Shown here: piece after piece, positions 55,693 through 64,000 of the stretch
Numbering within the stretch: position 1 is the first letter of the stretch
Layout: every line of letters begins with the position of its first letter
Origin: Paraburkholderia sp. BL25I1N1
Lineage (GTDB): Bacteria; Pseudomonadota; Gammaproteobacteria; Burkholderiales; Burkholderiaceae
DNA length: 64,000 nt
Reading direction: 5' to 3'
Assembly (NCBI RefSeq): GCF_003002025.1
Contig: NZ_PVZB01000009.1
Coordinates: forward strand, 62,001 to 126,000
Notes under the pieces: generated by a model
Database searches by the model: none
What the model saw: only the letters and a program-made list of their open reading frames with translations
What the model was told of the DNA's origin: nothing
Position numbers and translations under genes: made by a program

Positions 55693-56852
55693 ACCGGGCT
55701 CCGTTCGATCAATTGCTTGGCGATGATGATGCGTTGCATCTCGTTGGTGCCTTCACCGATCGTGAGGAGCGGCGCGTCGCGATACAGGCGCTCGACGTTG
55801 TATTCCTTCGAATAGCCATACGCGCCGTGAATGCGCATGGCCTCGATGCTGTTTTCCAGCGCGGCTTCGGTCGCGAAGTATTTCGCCATGCCCGCTTCCA
55901 TGTCGCAGCGCTCGCCGCGGTCGTACTTCTTCGCGGCGGCGTCCACCAGTAAGCGGCCGGCTTCGACGCGCGTGGCCATTTCGCCGAGCTTCAGCTGGAT
56001 CGCCTGATGTTCGCAGATCGGTTTGCCGAAGGTTTTGCGCTGCTGCGAATAGCTGACCGATTCATCGAGCGCGGCTTGCGCGACGCCGACGCCGCGCGCC
56101 GCGACGTTGATACGGCCGAGTTCGAGGCCGCCGAGTATCTGCTGCAGGCCCTTTCCTTCCACGCCGCCAATCAATGCATCCGTGGACACGTGGTAATCGT
56201 TGAACGACAACTCGCAGGTATCAATACCTTTGTAGCCGAGCTTTTCGAGTTGACGGCTGACCTCGAATCCCGGTCCTTTCTGCACCAGCAACAAACTCAT
56301 CCCTCGATGACGCGGCTGCGCCGTCGTATCCGTCTTCACCAGCAGCGCCAGCGTGTTGCCGTGCTTGCTGTTGGTGATCCAGGTCTTGTTGCCGTTCACG
56401 ATGTATTCGTCGCCGACGCGTTTGGCGGTCGTGCGAATGGCTTGCAGATCGGTACCGCAATCGGGCTCGGTGAGGCCGATGCCGCCGCGCCATTCGCCAG
56501 TGGCGAACTTCGGCAGATATTTGCTCTTCTGCTCGGGCGTGCCGTTGCGTTGCACCAGCATGGCGAGAATCAGATGCGAATTGATGATGCCGCTCACCGA
56601 CATCCACACCCGCGAGATGCGCGCGACGATCTGCGCATAGGTCCGAGTCGACAGACCCAGCCCGCCATACTCGGGATCGATGATGCAGCCGAACAGACCC
56701 ATCTCCTTCATCTTCTCGACGATCTCCGCTGGATAGATATCGTCGTGATCGAGTTGGTGAACGTAAGGACGCACCTCGGTTTCGAGAAAGCGGTCCAGCA
56801 TGTCGAGAATCAGTTGATCGTTTTCCAGCGTGTCGAGTTCTGTTGCGGTCAT
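55689..56852 (-). CDS. acyl-CoA dehydrogenase (short/branched-chain type)
   Basis: This 387-residue FAD enzyme starts MTATELDTLENDQLILDML. It has GGIGLTEPDCGTDLQAI near residue 135, LGGLELGRINVAARGVG near 245, and the C-terminal LTIGEGTNEMQRIIIAKQL, whose Glu (GEGT) is the predicted catalytic base. The chosen ATG at 56852 fits the family; 102 upstream open codons do not. With CoA transferase, MaoC hydratase and CitE-type lyase, a methylsuccinyl- or glutaryl-like substrate is likely. Specificity is inferred. Confidence 0.94.
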   Translation of the reverse strand: MTATELDTLENDQLILDMLDRFLETEVRPYVHQLDHDDIYPAEIVEKMKEMGLFGCIIDPEYGGLGLSTRTYAQIVARISRVWMSVSGIINSHLILAMLVQRNGTPEQKSKYLPKFATGEWRGGIGLTEPDCGTDLQAIRTTAKRVGDEYIVNGNKTWITNSKHGNTLALLVKTDTTAQPRHRGMSLLLVQKGPGFEVSRQLEKLGYKGIDTCELSFNDYHVSTDALIGGVEGKGLQQILGGLELGRINVAARGVGVAQAALDESVSYSQQRKTFGKPICEHQAIQLKLGEMATRVEAGRLLVDAAAKKYDRGERCDMEAGMAKYFATEAALENSIEAMRIHGAYGYSKEYNVERLYRDAPLLTIGEGTNEMQRIIIAKQLIERSPV

Positions 56853-56862
56853 GATGACGTCC

Positions 56863-58275
56863 TTAGGATGCGGCGTGTCCGGCAAACGTATCGGCGAGCG
56901 CGCGGGTCGGCTGTTCGTCGAGTTGCAATACGGCTTGGGCGATCTGTTCGGCGGCGCTGCGCGAGACGCTGCGCTGCGCGTTCGCGTAGAACTTGGCGAC
57001 GATGTCGTCGTTGCTGACGGGCCGGTCCGCGCAGCCGCGATTGATTGCCTCGCGATGCGCAACGCGCGAGCCGTCGCTGCGTTCCACCACGACTTCGCCC
57101 GTGTAGTGGCGCGGGAAAGTTGTGTCGGGGTCGATTTCATAGTCGACTTTTGCGGCAAGTGCGAGCACCGCGGGGTCGGCGAGCGCGGCCGGTTCGAGTT
57201 CGTCGAGCGTGAAGCGGCCTTTGAGCAATGCGGTGGCGACGATGTACGGCACGCTGAATTGCGCGTCGTAGGCGGTGACCGGTTTGCGCTTTGCGTCGAC
57301 CGGTTCGCACACGATCTCCACCGTGCCGCGCGGCACTTTGGCGATCACGCGTTTGATCGAGTCGAGCTTTTCCGCCGAGAAGCGATGCTCGCGATTTAGC
57401 GCGATCGCCGCGTCGGCGACTGCATGCGTGAAGTGGCATGCGGGCAGCGGTTTGATCGCCACTTCGTCGATCTGCCAGGTGCTGCCGAGCCCTTCTGTGG
57501 CGAGTTCGCGATCGGCCGCGTCGAGCGGTTTGCCGAGGTGGCTGGCGTAGAGACCGAAGCGTCCCTCGTAGGCCAGGCGCGGACCGGTGAAGCCGTGCTT
57601 CGCGAGCGTCGCGGCGGTGATGGCCGAGGCGGCCGCGAAACCAGGATGAGCGCGTTTGGTCCACGCGCCGTCTTCGAGGAATTCGAGGCTGCCGGCGGCC
57701 ATCGAAAGAACGATGCCTTGTGCGTGCGCCACGCGGGCCTCGTCGAGTTGCAGCAATCTGGATGCGGCGACCGCGCAGCCGAATGCGCCGACCAGACCCG
57801 TCGGATGAAACCCCGCGTCGTGGAATCCGCCCTTCGCCGCCGATGCCACACGCGTCGACACTTCCATGGCGACGATGTACGCGGCCAGCAGGTCCGCGCC
57901 GCTCACGCATTCGCGGTCGGCGAGCGCCAGCACGCAGGGCAATGCGCTGGCGGTCGAGTGAATGACGCCGCGTGAATGCGTGTCGTCGAAGTCGAGACCG
58001 TGAATCAGCACGCCGTTCATCATCGCGGAATCGCGCAAGGCGAGCCGCCGGCCATAGCCGATGACCGGTGAAGCGCCGCTGCCAAGCTCCGAGAACGCAG
58101 TAAGCGAAACATCCGCATACGGATAACCGCGCGACGCGAATGCAATGCCGACGGCGTCGAGAATCAGATGCTTCGCGCGGGTTTGCACGGCGCGCGGTAC
58201 GTCGCTCAATTGCAAGCCCAGGCCGAAGCGCGCGTATTGATCGGACAGCGTGACGGAGGAAGCGAGTGAAGTCAT
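56863..58275 (-). CDS. MmgE/PrpD family protein
   Basis: This 470-residue member of the MmgE/PrpD family includes 2-methylcitrate dehydratase, iminodisuccinate epimerase and cis-aconitate decarboxylase among its relatives. It has NGVLIHGLDFDDTHSRGVIHST near residue 90, the characteristic AHAQGIVLSMAAGSLEFLEDG near 190, and the end motif. The 5-bp gap to the MFS gene and the 10-bp gap to the dehydrogenase put it in the middle of the operon. The reaction is not fixed by family. Confidence 0.93.
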   Translation of the reverse strand: MTSLASSVTLSDQYARFGLGLQLSDVPRAVQTRAKHLILDAVGIAFASRGYPYADVSLTAFSELGSGASPVIGYGRRLALRDSAMMNGVLIHGLDFDDTHSRGVIHSTASALPCVLALADRECVSGADLLAAYIVAMEVSTRVASAAKGGFHDAGFHPTGLVGAFGCAVAASRLLQLDEARVAHAQGIVLSMAAGSLEFLEDGAWTKRAHPGFAAASAITAATLAKHGFTGPRLAYEGRFGLYASHLGKPLDAADRELATEGLGSTWQIDEVAIKPLPACHFTHAVADAAIALNREHRFSAEKLDSIKRVIAKVPRGTVEIVCEPVDAKRKPVTAYDAQFSVPYIVATALLKGRFTLDELEPAALADPAVLALAAKVDYEIDPDTTFPRHYTGEVVVERSDGSRVAHREAINRGCADRPVSNDDIVAKFYANAQRSVSRSAAEQIAQAVLQLDEQPTRALADTFAGHAAS

Positions 58276-58280
58276 GAGCT

Positions 58281-59666
58281 TTAACCTTGCTGGGTAGCGG
58301 GTAGCGAATCAGAGTCGGTTTCGAGGCTCGGCGAGATCCGTTCGAGCGCATGCTGGTTGGTTTCCACACGCAGCAGCAGAATCCCGAACACCAGCAACGC
58401 GAGCACGCCGCTCACCATGGCCAGCACGCCGGACACGCCGAACGAGTTGTAGAGCAGCACCGCCAGATACGGCGTGCTCATGGAGGCGGCGCGGCCGCAT
58501 ACGCCCGCCGTACCGGTGCCGCGCAGGCGCAGTTCAGTCGGAAACAGTTCCGGGATGTAGGCGAACAAGCCCAGCGTGGTGACCGTATAGATGCAGGTGA
58601 TCAACACGAAGCCGACGCTGCTGATCGCCCAGCCCGCATGCATGTTCGGATAGATGAAGCCGACCACGATCGTGGCGATCGCGAAGATCACGAGGCCACG
58701 CGCCCGTCCGATGCGGTCCGCGCAGAAGAAGCCGACCAGTGCGCCGCCCGGCGCGCCGAACGCCATCAGCGTCGTGAAGCCTAGCGATTGCACAATGGTG
58801 AGGCCTTCCTTGACGAAGAAGGTCGGCAGCCATGCAACAAAACCGTACACCGAAATATTCACGGCGACTGCAGTGAGAATCGCAACCAGCGTGCGGCCGA
58901 GCATGGCGTGTGAGAACAACGCGGAGAACGGCGCTTTCGGCACTTCGAGACTTTCGGTGCGTTCGACGGGCGGCAACGGACCTCGCTGACGCTGCACCTC
59001 GTGCTCGATAGCGGAGACGGTCGCCTCGGCTTCCTCACTGCGTCCAACCGATTCGAGCCAGCGCGGCGACTCCGGCATCCGATGCCGCAGCACCCACACG
59101 ATGATCGCGCCGACTCCGGCAATTGCGAACATATAGCGCCAGCCGAGATGCGGAATCACGACGTAACCGACCGCCGTCGACACCAGCAACCCGGAATTGA
59201 TGATGAGCGCGAGCAAGGCGGTCCAGCGTCCGCGCGATGCGGGCGGGATGAATTCACATAGAGTGCCTGCCGCGACCACCAGTTCGGCGCCGAGGCCGAC
59301 GCCCATGATCAGCCGCAGCACGATCAGCCACATCATATTCGGCACGAAGCACGCGGCGATCGATGCAATGCCGAAGATCAACAGGTTTGTCTGATATGAC
59401 GAGCGGCGGCCGAAGCGGTCGCCGAGATAGCCGGCAAAACCCGCGCCGATCAGCATGCCGAGAAAGGTCACCGAGATGAAAAGCGCGTTCAGCTTCAGAT
59501 CCGAGAAGCCCGCTTTCACCATCGCGCCGAGCGCACCGGCCGCGAGATAGATGTCGAAGGCGTCGAGAAAGGCGCCCGCGCTGATGAGCCCGAGGACCTT
59601 CCAGTGAAAGGACGCGATGGGCAGGCGATCGAGTCGCGCGCCCGAGTTGACGATACCGATAGCCAC
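58281..59666 (-). CDS. MFS transporter for an organic acid
   Basis: The 461-residue major facilitator has GYLGDRFGRRSSYQTNLLIFG (motif A) near residue 70, then RLIMGVGLGAELVVAAGTL and a second motif A in the form FCADRIGRARGLVIF. Its overall look is that of the sugar-acid or aromatic-acid:H+ symporter (AAHS/SP) groups. The GTG at 59666 has AAGGAGA seven bases upstream. It is the second gene of the operon and is presumably the importer of its substrate. Confidence 0.9.
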   Translation of the reverse strand: MAIGIVNSGARLDRLPIASFHWKVLGLISAGAFLDAFDIYLAAGALGAMVKAGFSDLKLNALFISVTFLGMLIGAGFAGYLGDRFGRRSSYQTNLLIFGIASIAACFVPNMMWLIVLRLIMGVGLGAELVVAAGTLCEFIPPASRGRWTALLALIINSGLLVSTAVGYVVIPHLGWRYMFAIAGVGAIIVWVLRHRMPESPRWLESVGRSEEAEATVSAIEHEVQRQRGPLPPVERTESLEVPKAPFSALFSHAMLGRTLVAILTAVAVNISVYGFVAWLPTFFVKEGLTIVQSLGFTTLMAFGAPGGALVGFFCADRIGRARGLVIFAIATIVVGFIYPNMHAGWAISSVGFVLITCIYTVTTLGLFAYIPELFPTELRLRGTGTAGVCGRAASMSTPYLAVLLYNSFGVSGVLAMVSGVLALLVFGILLLRVETNQHALERISPSLETDSDSLPATQQG

Positions 59667-59855
59667 CTTTGTCTCCTTGGTGTGCGTGCGACTGCGTTGG
59701 CGCTCGCCGCATCGTGACGCCTGTTCGGACGTCGCCGGAATCCACGCACTGACTGCTCTTGCTGGCAGATGTGCGCTGTTTTGCTGCTGGTCGTTCTCAG
59801 ACAGGGCGGGCCCTCGGCCCAAACATGGGGCGGTTCACGCCGGATGACGCGTCAA

Positions 59856-60356
59856 TCAATCGCCCACTCCGTGCCCGCGCGCCGGCACCAGGGCGCTGCG
59901 CACGAAATCCATGATCGGCGTGCCGTCCTGCTTGAACGCGCGGGTCTGCACGGTGACGATGCCCTGCCCCGGACGCGACTTCGACTCGCGCTTTTCGAGC
60001 ACTTCGGATTCCGCATAGATCGTGTCGCCGCAAAACACCGGGCCGGTCAGACGAATCTCTTTCCAGCCGAGGTTGGCGATCGCCTTGCCGCTCACGTCGT
60101 TCACCGACAGACCCAGCACGACGGCAACCGTCAGACCGCTATTGACGAGCAGGCGGCCGAACTCGCTTTTGGCGGCGTAGGCGGCGTCGCAGTGCATCGG
60201 ATGGAAGTTCATCGTCAGCAGCGAGAAGTGGATGTTGTCGGCTTCGGTAATAGTGCGCCCGGGGCGGTGTTCGTAGATGTCGCCCACCTGAAAATCTTCG
60301 AGGTAGCGGCCGTAGCTGGCGCGAATGCGGTTTTTGACTGCGACGTCGGACTCCAT
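59856..60356 (-). CDS. MaoC-like acyl-CoA hydratase
   Basis: This 166-residue hotdog-fold hydratase has the MaoC catalytic motif MNFHPMHCDAAYAAKSEFG near residue 50, whose Asp/His pair adds water to the enoyl-CoA, and GLTVAVVLGLSVNDVSGKAI. It resembles single-domain mesaconyl-CoA hydratase-like proteins. AGGAGA precedes the ATG. It is the first gene of the operon, 189 bp upstream of the MFS gene. The substrate is inferred from the neighbours. Confidence 0.9.
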   Translation of the reverse strand: MESDVAVKNRIRASYGRYLEDFQVGDIYEHRPGRTITEADNIHFSLLTMNFHPMHCDAAYAAKSEFGRLLVNSGLTVAVVLGLSVNDVSGKAIANLGWKEIRLTGPVFCGDTIYAESEVLEKRESKSRPGQGIVTVQTRAFKQDGTPIMDFVRSALVPARGHGVGD

Positions 60357-60394
60357 GCCTGTCTCCTGTTTCGAGTAACTTATCCATCTTTGTT

Positions 60395-60412
60395 ACTTTG
60401 TCCGTACAAAGT
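60395..60412. promoter_or_regulatory. candidate GntR operator ACTTTGT-CCGT-ACAAAGT
   Basis: Seven-bp perfect arms around a 4-nt spacer lie 38-56 bp upstream of the MaoC start, the first gene of the operon that contains the GntR gene. Position and symmetry fit repression by HutC-type regulators. The remainder of the 236-bp gap 60357-60592 is without a visible gene. Confidence 0.65.
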
Positions 60413-60592
60413 GTGGTTTGAGTATTGTCGTCGGAGGGGGGAATGTCAAGGCGGTATTCGTGGAGACGACGCGCAATGGGCGTAAATGAGCCGCTGAGGC
60501 ACGCCAGTGCTCGTGACCAGGTTTATCCCTGGCAAGTGGTCAGGGACGGAGGCGACGGGTCTACGTCAGAGTTGACCAAGCGACGTGCAAAT

Positions 60593-60617
60593 AAAAAACC
60601 CCGCTGCTTGAGCGGGG
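60593..60617 (-). terminator. intrinsic terminator of ssb
   Basis: Leftward, CCCCGCT, loop CAAGC and AGCGGGG form a 7-bp stem followed by TTTTTT, 35 bp after the ssb stop. Confidence 0.92.
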
Positions 60618-60651
60618 TTCATTGCATCAGTTCTGCGCGAGTGCGGATGAA

Positions 60652-61188
60652 TCAGAACGGAATATCGTCATCCATCTCATCAAACCCGCCGCCAGCCGGC
60701 GCGCTCGGACGGCTTGCGCCGCCACCGCCACCACCGCTACCGCCACGCGCACCGCCGCCCGACACAGCGCGGCCGCCACCGCCGCCACCGCTGCGTTCCG
60801 ACGGTTCGCCACGGCTATAGCCGCCTTCGTCGCCACCGCCGCCCATCGAACCGCCGCGGCCGCCCAGCATTTGCATCTGTTCGGCGACGATTTCCGTCGA
60901 GTAACGGTCGGTGCCGTCTTGCGCCTGCCACTTACGGGTGCGGATGCGCCCTTCCAGGTACACCGACGAACCCTTCTTCAGATATTCGGAGACGATTTCC
61001 GCGAGGCGGCCGAAGAACGACACGCGGTGCCATTCGGTCGCTTCCTTCATTTCGCCGGACGCCTTGTCCTTGTACCGATCCGTCGTTGCAAGGCGGATGT
61101 TCGCCACTGCGTCGCCGCTCGGCAGATAACGGACTTCCGGATCGGCTCCGAGATTGCCGACGAGAATGACCTTGTTCACGGATGCCAT
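60652..61188 (-). CDS. ssb: single-stranded DNA-binding protein
   Basis: The 178-residue SSB has an N-terminal OB fold (about residues 1-110) starting [20 protein letters not shown], with [16 protein letters not shown] and [16 protein letters not shown] Gly-rich linker follows (residues 112-168), then the acidic tip DEMDDDIPF that binds partner proteins. GGAGAAAC precedes the ATG. It lies beside an MFS gene and near uvrA, a common Burkholderiaceae order. Confidence 0.98.
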   Translation of the reverse strand: MASVNKVILVGNLGADPEVRYLPSGDAVANIRLATTDRYKDKASGEMKEATEWHRVSFFGRLAEIVSEYLKKGSSVYLEGRIRTRKWQAQDGTDRYSTEIVAEQMQMLGGRGGSMGGGGDEGGYSRGEPSERSGGGGGGRAVSGGGARGGSGGGGGGASRPSAPAGGGFDEMDDDIPF

Positions 61189-61324
61189 GAGTTTCTCCTG
61201 TTGATTCCGTTACGGACGGCGCGGCAATACACGGTTTCGCGTTTCAGGGCCGGCAGGCCCGAGACCGGAACTGCGCCTCTGCCCGCCGCCGGGTGAGTTC
61301 TGGGTGAGTTCGGGATGCGCCGTA

Positions 61325-62512
61325 TTACGCTTTGCGCGGCGGCTGTTTCATCTTTGCGGCGATTATAAGCCAGCACAAGACGAGCCCCGAACACGTAAAA
61401 AAGACAGCGCTCTGACCATCCACTTTCAGCAGCCAACCGCCGACCACACCGCCCAGCGCAAGACCGATCGACTGTGTGGTGTTGTACACGCCGGCCGCCG
61501 CGCCCTTGCGGGTTCCCGGCGCCAGTTTCGACACCAGCGAAGGCTGCGAAGCCTCAAGAATATTGAAGCCCAAAAAGTACACAAAAAGGATCGCCGCCAC
61601 ACTCAGAATCGTATGCGCAGCGACGCCCAATAACAACTGTCCGATCAGGATAAGACCGATCGCGGAAAGCAGCACGATTTTCATCTTGCCGCGCTTTTCA
61701 GCGGCGATGATCGCGGGCACCATCATCACGAACGAAAGGCCCATGACCGGCAAATACACTTTCCAATGTGACGCGACCGGCAGGCCGCCCGCTTCGAGAA
61801 TGCGCGGTACGACGAGGAACAGTGCGGTTTGCGTGGCATGCAGGACCAGCACGCCGAAGTTCAGACGCAGCAGCTCGACGTTGTGCAGCACTTCGGCGAA
61901 CGGCGCGCGCACGTGCACCGGCTTCGGCGCATCGGGCACGATCCACAGCACCACGCCGATCGCCAGAATCGAGAAGATGCCGACCAGCGTAAACAGCCCG
62001 CTCATGCCGACCCACTGGAACACGATCGGCGCACCGACGATCGCCACCGCGAACGACACGCCGATGCTGCCGCCCACCATCGCCATGGCCTTGGTGCGAT
62101 GTTCCTCGGAGGTCAGGTCGGCGATAAACGCGATCACCGCCGACGACACCGCGCCCATGCCCTGAATCACCCGTCCGACGATGATCCACGTCATGTCGTG
62201 CGCGCCCGCCGCGACGAAGCTGCCGAGCGCGAAAATCAGCAAACCGGTCGCAATGACCGGTTTGCGGCCGACCTTGTCGGAAACCCAACCGTAAAAGATG
62301 TACAGCATGGACTGCGTCACGCCGTACGCGCCGAGCGCGATACCCACCAGCAGCACGTTGTCGCCGCCGGGGATGGTCTTCGCGTAGATCGAGAACACCG
62401 GCATGATCATGAAGAGACCGAGCATGCGCAGCGCAAAGATGGCGGCAAGCGACACGGTCGCGCGCAGTTCAGGCGCGCTCATGCGTGAGGAAATGGCGGA
62501 CGGATTGGACAT
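61325..62512 (-). CDS. MFS transporter upstream of ssb
   Basis: The 395-residue, twelve-TM major facilitator has RMLGLFMIMPVFSIYAKTIPG in the first helix, YGWVSDKVGRKPVIATGLL (motif A) near residue 70, and RVIQGMGAVSSAVIAFIADL. It resembles the YajR/arabinose-efflux-like group without the C-terminal YAM domain. The start at 62512 (MSNPSAISSRMS) was chosen; 64 upstream open codons do not look like a transporter. It is 136 bp upstream of ssb and divergent from uvrA. The substrate is unknown. Confidence 0.9.
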   Translation of the reverse strand: MSNPSAISSRMSAPELRATVSLAAIFALRMLGLFMIMPVFSIYAKTIPGGDNVLLVGIALGAYGVTQSMLYIFYGWVSDKVGRKPVIATGLLIFALGSFVAAGAHDMTWIIVGRVIQGMGAVSSAVIAFIADLTSEEHRTKAMAMVGGSIGVSFAVAIVGAPIVFQWVGMSGLFTLVGIFSILAIGVVLWIVPDAPKPVHVRAPFAEVLHNVELLRLNFGVLVLHATQTALFLVVPRILEAGGLPVASHWKVYLPVMGLSFVMMVPAIIAAEKRGKMKIVLLSAIGLILIGQLLLGVAAHTILSVAAILFVYFLGFNILEASQPSLVSKLAPGTRKGAAAGVYNTTQSIGLALGGVVGGWLLKVDGQSAVFFTCSGLVLCWLIIAAKMKQPPRKA

Positions 62513-62804
62513 CGGGAGCGTTCGTAGATTGAGCTGGGCGGCACACCGCGGACAGGCACAGCGGCGGAGCGGCCACGCCCGCGAGGCTTGCCGCAAGACG
62601 GCGGGCCGGCAGCGCCGCGGCGTTCGAGCCGACAGCCTTCCTGCATTCCCGCTGGCGCCTCGCGGTGCCTCGTGTTGCCTTGTACTCGCGGAAAATGGCC
62701 CCAAGTTAGACGTCTTCCCCGCGGCGCTGGACCGCTGCCTTACAGCACGCCTCGACGCCTCTTCAGGCTGTCAGGAAGCCGTAACGGCGGTCTTGAAAAG
62801 TCGT

Positions 62805-62810
62805 TATAGT
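62805..62810 (+). promoter_or_regulatory. -10-like TATAGT upstream of uvrA
   Basis: The element lies 47 bp before the uvrA GTG in the 345-bp divergent gap 62513-62857. A good -35 is not visible at normal spacing, and no CTGT-N8-ACAG LexA-type box was found by eye. The rest of the gap is GC-rich and featureless. Confidence 0.35.
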
Positions 62811-62857
62811 AGCAGGTTTAGCCTCTTCCTCTTTCCGCCAGTTCATGGAATAAATCC

Positions 62858-64000
62858 GTGGAACAAATCCGTATTCGTGGGGCTCGCACCCACAACCTGA
62901 AGAACGTCAACCTCGATTTACCCCGTCACAAGCTCGTTGTCATCACGGGCCTTTCAGGCTCGGGCAAATCGTCGCTGGCGTTCGACACGCTTTACGCGGA
63001 AGGACAACGGCGCTACGTCGAAAGTCTCTCCGCCTACGCACGCCAGTTCCTGCAACTGATGGAGAAACCGGACGTCGATCTGATCGAAGGCCTGTCGCCG
63101 GCGATCTCGATCGAACAGAAGGCGACCTCGCACAATCCGCGTTCCACGGTCGGCACCGTCACCGAGATTCACGACTATCTGCGCCTGTTGTTCGCGCGGG
63201 TCGGCACGCCTTACTGTCCGGACCACGAAATTCCGCTGGAAGCGCAAAGCGTCTCGCAGATGGTCGACGCCGCGCTCGCGTTGCCGGAAGAAACGAAGCT
63301 GATGATCCTCGCGCCCGTGGTGGCGAATCGCAAAGGCGAGCACGTCGAACTGTTCGAGGAAATGCAGGCGCAAGGCTTTATCCGCTTCCGCGTGCGCTCC
63401 GGTGGCGGCACCGCCAATGAAGGCGTCGCGAAGATCTATGAAGTCGACTCGCTGCCCAAGCTGAAGAAGAACGACAAGCACACCATCGACGTGGTCGTGG
63501 ACCGCCTGAAAGTGCGCCCCGACATGAAGCAGCGTCTCGCCGAATCGTTCGAAACGGCACTGCGTCTCGCCGACGGCCGCGCGATCGCGCTCGAAATGGA
63601 TACGGACAAGGAGCACCTGTTCAGCTCGAAGTTCGCCTGCCCGATCTGCTCGTACTCGCTGCAGGAGCTGGAGCCGCGCCTCTTCTCGTTCAACAATCCG
63701 ATGGGCGCATGCCCGGAATGCGACGGCCTCGGCCAGATCACCTTCTTTGATCCGAAGCGGGTGGTCGCGCATCCGTCGCTGTCGCTCGCAGCGGGCGCCG
63801 TGAAGGGCTGGGACCGGCGCAATCAGTTCTACTTCCAGATGCTGCAAAGTCTCGCGGCGTTCTACGAGTTCGACATCGACACGGCTGTCGAAGACTTGCC
63901 GGAGAAAGTCCGCAAGATCCTGCTGTTCGGTTCGGGCAAGCAGGAGATCCCGTTCTCGTACATCAATGAACGCGGCCGTACTTCGGTGCGCGAGCATGTA
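62858..64000 (+). CDS. uvrA: excinuclease ABC subunit A, N-terminal part (cut by window edge)
   Basis: UvrA is the damage-recognition ATPase of nucleotide excision repair. The 381 visible residues start [20 protein letters not shown]. They contain the first Walker [21 protein letters not shown] (31-50), then the UvrB-binding and insertion regions. The first zinc module begins [20 protein letters not shown] and ends ACPECDGLG near residue 290. The GTG at 62858 is the family-consistent start; the gene leaves the window on the right. Confidence 0.98.
   Translation, partial: MEQIRIRGARTHNLKNVNLDLPRHKLVVITGLSGSGKSSLAFDTLYAEGQRRYVESLSAYARQFLQLMEKPDVDLIEGLSPAISIEQKATSHNPRSTVGTVTEIHDYLRLLFARVGTPYCPDHEIPLEAQSVSQMVDAALALPEETKLMILAPVVANRKGEHVELFEEMQAQGFIRFRVRSGGGTANEGVAKIYEVDSLPKLKKNDKHTIDVVVDRLKVRPDMKQRLAESFETALRLADGRAIALEMDTDKEHLFSSKFACPICSYSLQELEPRLFSFNNPMGACPECDGLGQITFFDPKRVVAHPSLSLAAGAVKGWDRRNQFYFQMLQSLAAFYEFDIDTAVEDLPEKVRKILLFGSGKQEIPFSYINERGRTSVREHV

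Noticed and set aside
62513..62857. LexA/SOS box before uvrA
   Set aside because: CTGT and ACAG occur near 62740-62772 but not in the CTGT-N8-ACAG order.

Overview
The window is high-GC, densely coded DNA of a beta-proteobacterium, most probably Paraburkholderia or a close Burkholderiaceae relative. The evidence is the codon use, the fmdB-DUF502-aspS-nudB-clsB and HIT-DUF971-ubiE-Tim44-ubiJ-ubiB gene orders, the MFS/ssb pair beside uvrA, and many small transporter/regulator modules. I see no rRNA, tRNA, CRISPR array, phage or insertion sequence. The assignment rests on recognised protein families and gene order; no database search was run.

Layout. 1-3.1 kb: a leftward fatty-acid oxidation set (TetR regulator, large FadE-type acyl-CoA dehydrogenase, and a 3-hydroxyacyl-CoA dehydrogenase cut by the window edge). 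3.6-6.7 kb: a TPR/glycosyltransferase fusion, an 8-bp tandem repeat and a ClsB-type cardiolipin synthase. 6.7-10.4 kb: nudB, aspS, a DUF502 membrane protein and FmdB. 10.5-16.3 kb: a methyltransferase and the ubiquinone genes ubiB, ubiJ and ubiE with Tim44-like, DUF971 and HIT proteins. 16.4-20.5 kb: a 1364-residue FAD/Fe-S oxidoreductase. 21-24.2 kb: rightward ilvA, 5'-nucleotidase and queF. 24.3-28.5 kb: a D-amino-acid module (RidA, N-acyl-D-amino-acid deacylase, RpiR regulator, DSD1-like PLP enzyme). 28.7-33.3 kb: an MFS pump with MarR, EcsC, an HSL-type hydrolase and a CHRD protein.

33.5-41.6 kb is the most distinctive signalling region. It holds a candidate small RNA with an intrinsic terminator, a 1480-residue BvgS/EvgS-type hybrid kinase, an aquaporin and three tandem RcsB/BvgA-like response regulators in comparatively AT-rich surroundings. 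41.9-44.2 kb is a divergent MFS/LysR pair with a repeated operator. 44.7-50 kb is a six-gene respiratory operon (diheme cytochrome, triheme cytochrome, 57-residue membrane subunit, CoxII with a CuA site, B-type CoxI, diheme cytochrome). 50-52.8 kb: a chemotaxis receptor and a DUF4239 protein.

52.8-60.4 kb is a leftward seven-gene operon for a carboxylic acid handled as a CoA ester (MaoC hydratase, MFS, MmgE/PrpD, acyl-CoA dehydrogenase, class III CoA transferase, GntR regulator, CitE-type lyase). A clean inverted repeat upstream of the first gene is a likely GntR operator. The window ends with ssb, an MFS transporter and the 5' part of uvrA.
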